Virus record (IMG/VR): IMGVR_UViG_3300021961_005268
Span: 1 to 32,856 of that record
Strand: one strand, 5' to 3'
Source of the DNA: a virus
Length of the DNA stretch: 32,856 nt
Part shown: positions 28,509 through 32,856 of the stretch, in pieces
Position numbering within the stretch: position 1 is the first letter of the stretch
Layout of the letters: every line of letters begins with the position of its first letter
Position numbers and translations under genes: made by a program
The notes under the pieces: generated by a model
What the model saw: the letters and a program-made list of their open reading frames with translations, nothing else
Database searches by the model: none
Told to the model about the DNA's origin: nothing

Positions 28509-28520
28509 CCTACATGTAGG
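28509..28520. repeat. CCTACATGTAGG palindrome at the end of the HldD gene
   Basis: A perfect 12-nt palindrome spans the stop codon region of the HldD-like gene. It matches the arms of the inverted repeat upstream of the early promoter (1234-1263) and may be an operator for the same regulator. Confidence 0.5.
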
Positions 28521-29250
28521 ACAGCGTTTTGGTCATGTCGGCACAGGTGTACCGCTGATAACCTTTCAATGTTGGCATTGGAACCTCCACGATCTCTGCT
28601 CCGGTCTCTTGCGCCACAGACCGCGCAACTTCCATAAAGGAAACCGCCGCGCCTGTTCCCAAGTTATACACGCCAGAAACGTCTAAGTCAAAGAAGGCTC
28701 TGTGAACTTCGATGACACGCTCGACAGGCACGAAGTCTCGCTTGATGTCTTTGCTCCCCTCAAAGATCTCGATCCTGCCGGTGGCCGCTGCCTGCCTGCG
28801 AAAGCGCGTAAATGGCGAGGCTTGGATCTTCTCTCCCTCATGCGGGCCATAGACGTTGAAGTAGCGGAACAATTGCACAGGCATCGGCCAGTCGCGGTCG
28901 ATGGCATAAAGTTCGATGATCCTCTTCGAGATGGCGTAGTCGTTCATGGGGTTAGCCATCTCCTCGCGAAAGATCTTGCCATCTCCGTAGACAGCAGCGG
29001 TCGAGGCGATCTGGATCGGTATCCTACACAAGGCGCACTCGTGTAGGAGATTCTTGGTGAAGTTGACGTTCCGCTCTGCCAGCAGCTTCCAGTCTGTGCA
29101 TTGGGTGTCGGTGATCGCGCCGAGGTGGATGACGCGTGAGATGCCAGTGAGATCAACCTTGCCGTCGCCCCACTCGTAGCCTCGCGCGCCGGGGAAAGCG
29201 GCCATCATGTTCTTGCCGATGAAGCCCCTATGCCCAGTAATCAGGATCAT
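28510..29250 (-). CDS. HldD-like epimerase (ADP-heptose 6-epimerase family)
   Basis: A 246-aa short-chain dehydrogenase from the ATG at 29250 in an ATGA overlap with the kinase; host HldD is about 310 aa, so this is a short version. ITGHRGFIG (4-12) binds NADP, and S83-T84 with Y105-x3-K109 (YAISK) supply the catalytic set. The early IHLGAITDTQCTDW and late GYQRYTCADMTKT segments match HldD, which converts D,D- to L,D-heptose. Context with HldA- and HldC-like genes supports the call. A related GDP-sugar epimerase cannot be excluded. Confidence 0.72.
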   Translation of the reverse strand: MILITGHRGFIGKNMMAAFPGARGYEWGDGKVDLTGISRVIHLGAITDTQCTDWKLLAERNVNFTKNLLHECALCRIPIQIASTAAVYGDGKIFREEMANPMNDYAISKRIIELYAIDRDWPMPVQLFRYFNVYGPHEGEKIQASPFTRFRRQAAATGRIEIFEGSKDIKRDFVPVERVIEVHRAFFDLDVSGVYNLGTGAAVSFMEVARSVAQETGAEIVEVPMPTLKGYQRYTCADMTKTLSYM

Positions 29251-29984
29251 AGTTCTGGCACTTCCTTCGGATTCAAGGCGTAGGTTCCCACATGCGAACA
29301 AGTGATTGCGGCGCAGCGATTGGCAAAAAGCATTGAAGAAGTGATGTCCGAGCCCTTGGTCATGGCATAAGCAAACGCTGCGAGGAACGTATCCCCAGCC
29401 CCGCAGACATCGACCACATCGACAGGAAGACCAGCCGCAACGGTCGTCATGTTGTGAGTTGCCCCATCAGGGCCTCTCGTCACGATAAGGTTCGTGGGCC
29501 GCGATATGAGCGCCGCCTCTTCGGCAGCGTTGATCTTGAACCACGCTGGCCCAAGTCCGCCCAAGTTCCGCTTCTTCGTATCGATGAAGCAGTTCTTGAA
29601 TCGTGAAAGCCAAGCGATGTCATTCTCTGTCAGAAAGCCCTTATTGTAGTCAGACACGACCACCGCGTCGAAGTCGGCAGAATCATGCTGCCGCACATCC
29701 CTATAGGTCTTGTCAGGCACATGGTCATCGTCAACCCGTAGGAGTTGAGTGCCGGTCTTCTCGTCGATGTAGCGGGTTTTGACAGAGATGCCATTATCAG
29801 GCACCTCGGATATCACCTCGACGCCAAAGGAACGCAGGTTGGCCGCGACGTTGAGCGCCATGCCGACCCGGATCTCGCTTCCGTGCAACGTCAGCAGCGT
29901 GGCCGATGACTCCGGGTTGATCCGCTTGATCGTGCCGTAGCGGTAGACGTCGTGGCACGCATCTCCGATGACGAGGAACCTCAT
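29247..29984 (-). CDS. PfkB-family sugar kinase, HldA-like
   Basis: A 245-aa product. The N-terminal VIGDACHDVYRYGTIKR and PESSATLL, with GMALNVAANLRSFG, are the HldE kinase-domain pattern. VSDYNKGFL and the anion-hole loop VDVCGAGDTF, with catalytic D198, complete it. The host HldE kinase domain is about 315 residues, so this is a compact form. It would phosphorylate D-glycero-D-manno-heptose 7-phosphate at C1. In host bacteria this domain is usually fused to the nucleotidyltransferase; here the two are separate genes. It is coupled to both neighbours by 4-nt overlaps. Confidence 0.75.
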   Translation of the reverse strand: MRFLVIGDACHDVYRYGTIKRINPESSATLLTLHGSEIRVGMALNVAANLRSFGVEVISEVPDNGISVKTRYIDEKTGTQLLRVDDDHVPDKTYRDVRQHDSADFDAVVVSDYNKGFLTENDIAWLSRFKNCFIDTKKRNLGGLGPAWFKINAAEEAALISRPTNLIVTRGPDGATHNMTTVAAGLPVDVVDVCGAGDTFLAAFAYAMTKGSDITSSMLFANRCAAITCSHVGTYALNPKEVPEL

Positions 29985-30328
29985 ATCTGACCGTCCCCCG
30001 GCATGACGCGGTGGTTATCTTTCGGATCGTCGAAGGTCGATACCTCAGACACGGTGCCTGCCTCAATGCAGATCAGTTGGTGCGGCACGAGTGGTGGGTT
30101 GCGCCACACGGCGCCAGCGGTGAGTTCCTTCGTGCTGACCTTCGCCGTCTCGGTGTCGATCCAGCGCACCATGAAGCGACCGGAGCGCACGAACCACGTC
30201 TCGTCCTTCTTGGCATGGAAGTGCATCGAGCACTTGCCGCCAGCCTTAAAGACCAATTCCTTTCCACAGTACGTCGGCTCGTCTGCCCAGATCTTCTCGC
30301 AGCCCCAGCCCTTGTCCACGACACGCAT
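29981..30328 (-). CDS. Cupin, mannose-6-phosphate isomerase type II-like
   Basis: A 115-aa product from the ATG at 30328, with GGGAG upstream. The [20 protein letters not shown] opening and the cupin motif [13 protein letters not shown] match the C-terminal cupin of type II phosphomannose isomerases. Metal ligands would be H36, H38, E43 and H83. Free-standing versions lie in sugar-nucleotide gene clusters, including heptose ones, where they may isomerise or epimerise an intermediate. Its first 83 nt overlap the end of the HldC-like gene in another frame. The exact reaction is unknown. Confidence 0.7.
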   Translation of the reverse strand: MRVVDKGWGCEKIWADEPTYCGKELVFKAGGKCSMHFHAKKDETWFVRSGRFMVRWIDTETAKVSTKELTAGAVWRNPPLVPHQLICIEAGTVSEVSTFDDPKDNHRVMPGDGQI

Positions 30329-30698
30329 CAATCACTCCCGTTGTTGATTTGCCTTCGACGTACGGGAGAATGACGACCTTGGCGAGTCCGTGCCCCACCA
30401 CGTCCTCGGCCCTGTAGTCTCCTCCCTTGGTGATGATATCAGGCTTCACGCGCTTGATAAGCCCAAGAGGCGTGTCCTCGTCGAAAATGTACACGGCATC
30501 GACGCAGCGCAACGCGAGCAGCATCCGCTTGCGGTCTTCCTGCGTGTTGATCGGTCGGGTGTCGCCCTTGAGCCGACGCACAGAGGCATCCGAGTTCAGG
30601 CCGACGACGAGGTATTTGCCCAGCGCGCGCGACTGCTCAAGGTAGGCGATGTGGCCGACATGCAGGATGTCGAAGCAGCCGTTGGTGAAAACTAGCAT
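30246..30698 (-). CDS. Heptose nucleotidyltransferase, HldC-like
   Basis: A 150-aa product, close to the usual 150-170 of stand-alone HldC/RfaE domain [15 protein letters not shown] (4-16) is the cytidylyltransferase signature with H13 and H16. [16 protein letters not shown] and [11 protein letters not shown] also match RfaE domain II, which makes ADP- (or GDP-) heptose from heptose 1-phosphate. The core ends near STTGVI. The last 20 or so residues are encoded where the cupin gene overlaps, so the original stop may have been lost. It is the first gene of the heptose cassette. Confidence 0.8.
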   Translation of the reverse strand: MLVFTNGCFDILHVGHIAYLEQSRALGKYLVVGLNSDASVRRLKGDTRPINTQEDRKRMLLALRCVDAVYIFDEDTPLGLIKRVKPDIITKGGDYRAEDVVGHGLAKVVILPYVEGKSTTGVIDACRGQGLGLREDLGRRADVLWKGIGL

Positions 30699-30728
30699 AA
30701 AAGTTCATTGTTGCCGTTAAAGTTAATA

Positions 30729-31865
30729 TTAATCTTCTGCAATTTCATGCGCAAAAAACCCGCCCGCAGCAAACTGATACCAATCAGTATTGGACCCAAC
30801 TTGAACAGGACTGCTTCTGTTTGTTGCATCTCCAAGGCCAAGTTGGCCACTGCTGTTATTCCCCCATGTCCACAAAGTGCCGTTAGTTTTGACCGCCCCA
30901 GATAGATTTCCGCCGCTACTTGCATAAAAATTAACAGCTGCGCTGCCGCCGCCAATTTTCTCCCAATTCGTCAATGCTCCTATTTGAACGGGGCTACTGC
31001 TATCTGTGGTAGTGCCATCGCCCAATTGTCCTCTGAAGTTTCTTCCCCAAGACCACAAAGTTCCATCTGTTTTTACTGCCATAGTATGATATGAACCACA
31101 GGCAACTGCCGCCCATGTCGTTAAGGCCCCAATTTGAACTGGGCTGCTACGATTGGTTGTGGTCCCATCACCAACTTGACCAAAAAAGTTACGTCCCCAA
31201 GCCCATAAAGTACCGTTTGTTTTTACGGCTGCGCAATGAAGATTTCCCATATCAACTTGCGCCCAGTCTGTAAGCGCACCCACCTGAACTGGGCTGCTAC
31301 TGTTGGTCGTGCTGTTATCTCCAAGTTGACCGTTATTATTGAGACCCCACGTCCATAAAGTGCCATCAGTTTTGATACAGCTAGAAGACTGACCACCCGC
31401 AGCGGATTGCAGCCAGTCTGTTAGTGCGCCTATTTGTGTAGCAACATTCGTAGTCCCACTAGGTAGCTGTCCAGAATTGCTATATCCCCAACCCCAAAGG
31501 GTGCCGTCTGTTTTTACCGCAAGAGAATGCCTCTGACCCGCAGAGCATTGGGCCCAATTAGTGGCTACGCCAACTTTTTGAGGGGTGTTAAACCCGCTTG
31601 GTGAGTTGCTTCCTTGGCCGCACTCTCCTTGAGTATTTCTCCCCCAAGCCCAGATAGTGCCATCTGTCCGAACAGCAACAGCATGTGTTCCTCCACCAGC
31701 TACTTGGTACCAATCTGTATCCACGCCAAGTTGAACTGGGCTGACTCTAGTGGTATTTGATCCATCCCCAACTTGGCCATAATTATTTAATCCTTGGCCA
31801 AAAATTATATAATTCTCTTCGGCGGCGACAAGAGATGCAAGCAACGCTTGAATAATACCACTCAT
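30729..31865 (-). CDS. Seven-bladed RCC1-like beta-propeller, likely tail spike or receptor-binding protein
   Basis: A 378-aa product with seven repeats of about 50 residues. Each has the pattern '(L/I)W.WG.N..GQ(L/V)GDG...SPVQ(I/V)G....W..V..G..H..AVKTDGT', as in RCC1/BNR-type propellers. The N-terminal ~15 residues (MSGIIQALLASLVAAEENY) differ and could be an attachment segment. The DNA is clearly more AT-rich than neighbouring genes. Propellers of this kind serve in host recognition or glycan binding in phage tails. The position near tail, glycan and lysis genes fits, but the role is inferred. It follows the small gene at 31867 by 1 nt. Confidence 0.75.
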   Translation of the reverse strand: MSGIIQALLASLVAAEENYIIFGQGLNNYGQVGDGSNTTRVSPVQLGVDTDWYQVAGGGTHAVAVRTDGTIWAWGRNTQGECGQGSNSPSGFNTPQKVGVATNWAQCSAGQRHSLAVKTDGTLWGWGYSNSGQLPSGTTNVATQIGALTDWLQSAAGGQSSSCIKTDGTLWTWGLNNNGQLGDNSTTNSSSPVQVGALTDWAQVDMGNLHCAAVKTNGTLWAWGRNFFGQVGDGTTTNRSSPVQIGALTTWAAVACGSYHTMAVKTDGTLWSWGRNFRGQLGDGTTTDSSSPVQIGALTNWEKIGGGSAAVNFYASSGGNLSGAVKTNGTLWTWGNNSSGQLGLGDATNRSSPVQVGSNTDWYQFAAGGFFAHEIAED

Positions 31866-31866
31866 A

Positions 31867-32301
31867 TTACACCCCCATTAACGCGTCTATGTCTTCATGG
31901 GTATTGGCTAAATTGATTTTATCAATAGTGCTCTCAAACACTATGCGTGCATCCTCAACGGCAATAGCGTCATATTGTGTTTCTGGATATTGATCTGTTT
32001 CTTTCATTACTTCGGCCTGAACTGCCATTTGAAACTTTAACTTTTCCTCTATTGTTAATGAGTTTTTTCTTTCGTAAATGGTCAATTCGCGCTTGCCCCA
32101 CACAATCTGTGCTGGCGTCACGTCAATGTAGAAGTTGTGCGTCGTTACCATCTCGCGATTGGGCACAAGATCAGGCATGACCTCGACAGCCTCGCGCCAG
32201 CCCGGCTCTTCGGCGAGTTTCTCATCCGATGGTTTGTAGTCCCATACGTCGGAAACTTGCCCGTTCTTGACCAGAATCCAAAAGCCCGTTTTCGTAGGCA
32301 T
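31867..32301 (-). CDS. Small tail-associated or chaperone-like protein
   Basis: A 144-aa product from the ATG at 32301. Strand-rich N-terminal half (GFWILVKNGQVSDVWDYKP) and a helical C-terminal half (EEKLKFQMAVQAEVMKETDQ...) recall phage tail-fibre assembly proteins, which often lie directly before a fibre gene. The base composition changes near 32100: the 5' part is GC-rich like the neighbouring minus genes and the 3' part is AT-rich like the propeller gene. It overlaps the preceding glycosyltransferase by 80 nt in another frame. Function not proven. Confidence 0.6.
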   Translation of the reverse strand: MPTKTGFWILVKNGQVSDVWDYKPSDEKLAEEPGWREAVEVMPDLVPNREMVTTHNFYIDVTPAQIVWGKRELTIYERKNSLTIEEKLKFQMAVQAEVMKETDQYPETQYDAIAVEDARIVFESTIDKINLANTHEDIDALMGV

Positions 32302-32856
32302 GGCGTAATTCCCTCTTCACGTCGTTGAAGACAGATATCCAGTCTTCATGTCCCTTCTGCCGAAACAGCCTCACGCTGTCGTACCACTCAGTCCCATTCC
32401 CCGGCTTGGCCCACAGGTAGTACGGCAGAACCGGGACCACGATCCACGTCGGGATGCCCATAGCACCAGCCAGATGAGCCACCGACGTGCAGGACGTTAC
32501 CACAAGATCGCAGGATGCAATAGCCATTGCAGTTGCGCCCCAATGTGAGAGATCAACCTGCTGCACCCACGAGGGCCGATGCTCCGCACCCTCGTCACGC
32601 TGCAAGCTAATATAGTCTGCGTCGAAGTCATTCACCGCATTGAACAGTAACTTCGGCGGGAAGATCCGATGTTGCTCATGCTCGAATTGCGGATTGCCCT
32701 GCCACCTCAGACCGATCCGCAGCCTGTCGACGCGAGCGACATTTGGCTTGCGAATGTAGGCCGAGCCGTCGATGTCGCGGTACTGCCAGCCCAGCGGCAC
32801 GCTCGCCGTCATGCTCGGCACCCAGAAGTCATGCACGACGCCAAAAGCAGCCTCGT
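32222..32856 (-). CDS. Heptosyltransferase-like glycosyltransferase, 3' part (runs off right edge)
   Basis: The frame is open to the window edge, so the GTG at 32836 is probably not the true start. About 211 residues are visible: a donor-site region LRIGLRWQGNPQFEHEQHR, then ISLQRDEGAEHRP, and the C-terminal core IASCDLVVTSCTSVAHLAG with GIPTWIVVPVLPYYLW. The 'D.V....TSVAHLAGAMG.P.W' and 'RLFRQ' segments match the C-terminal half of the GT9/TPR-linked glycosyltransferases that use ADP-heptose or related donors. Its place beside the heptose cassette suggests it adds the sugar that cassette makes. The acceptor is unknown. Confidence 0.7.
   Translation of the reverse strand, partial: EAAFGVVHDFWVPSMTASVPLGWQYRDIDGSAYIRKPNVARVDRLRIGLRWQGNPQFEHEQHRIFPPKLLFNAVNDFDADYISLQRDEGAEHRPSWVQQVDLSHWGATAMAIASCDLVVTSCTSVAHLAGAMGIPTWIVVPVLPYYLWAKPGNGTEWYDSVRLFRQKGHEDWISVFNDVKRELRHAYENGLLDSGQERASFRRMGLQTIG

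Noticed and set aside
1-32856. CRISPR array, integrase, tRNA or transposase
   Set aside because: No regularly spaced repeats, no tyrosine or serine recombinase motifs, no tRNA T-loop consensus and no IS-like ends were seen.
32222-32856. PseG-like UDP-sugar hydrolase
   Set aside because: PseG also has a glycosyltransferase-like fold, but the visible motifs (TSVAHLAG, RLFRQ, GIPTW) match GT9/TPR-linked transferases.

Overview
The window looks like part of a tailed-phage genome, probably a short-tailed (podovirus-type) phage of a Gram-negative, possibly alphaproteobacterial, host. It could also be a prophage cut out of a larger contig. The phage call rests on a terminase small subunit running off the left edge, a P22 gp10-like tail/stabilisation protein followed by four large proteins typical of internal or ejected virion proteins, and a lysis cassette. 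The Gram-negative host is inferred from a lipobox protein with a C-terminal membrane anchor (spanin-like) and from genes for LPS-type sugars. I saw no integrase, no recognisable lysogeny repressor pair, no tRNA and no CRISPR.

Layout from left to right. Positions 1-806 (minus) hold the 5' end of the terminase small subunit gene and an upstream gene whose product carries two copies of one domain. Positions 807-1347 are a non-coding control region with stacked hairpins, direct repeats and two back-to-back sigma70-type promoters. Positions 1348-3983 (plus) are a compact run of about a dozen small, mostly overlapping early genes, including a DnaJ-type zinc protein, a ribbon-helix-helix (RHH) protein and a winged-helix protein. 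Positions 4086-8547 (minus) carry genes for pseudaminic-acid synthesis (PseB, PseC, PseF, PseI) plus a sugar-type formyltransferase; two small genes precede them in the same unit. Positions 8988-16887 (minus) are the replication and recombination module: DUF1064 protein, Sak4-like ATPase, ssDNA-binding-type protein, SF2 helicase, DUF6378 protein, an Fe-S PD-(D/E)XK exonuclease and a Toprim-helicase fusion. Positions 17087-26096 (minus) are virion genes. Positions 26562-28502 (minus) are lysis and membrane genes. Positions 28510-30698 (minus) encode an ADP-heptose-type cassette (HldC, cupin, HldA, HldD). Positions 30729-32856 (minus) encode a seven-bladed RCC1-like propeller protein, a small tail-associated protein and the 3' part of a heptosyltransferase-like glycosyltransferase. 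Two plus-strand genes sit alone inside the minus block: an RHH regulator at 16912 and a PD-(D/E)XK protein at 26206.

The most striking feature is that one phage carries two separate activated-sugar pathways. One is a nonulosonic acid route in which a formyltransferase appears to take the place of the usual PseH acetyltransferase. The other is an ADP-heptose route placed between the tail propeller gene and the lysis genes. They could remodel the host surface to exclude competing phages, or decorate virions. This is inference, and no PseG or PseH is visible.

Regulation: several transcription-unit starts share a leader with CTAGCA just upstream of an AGGAG ribosome site. Two of these leaders have a TTGAC -35 box exactly the same distance upstream, and in both the -35 box contains the TGA stop of the preceding gene. 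The propeller region (about 30700-32110) is visibly more AT-rich than its surroundings, which suggests a recently acquired receptor-binding cassette.
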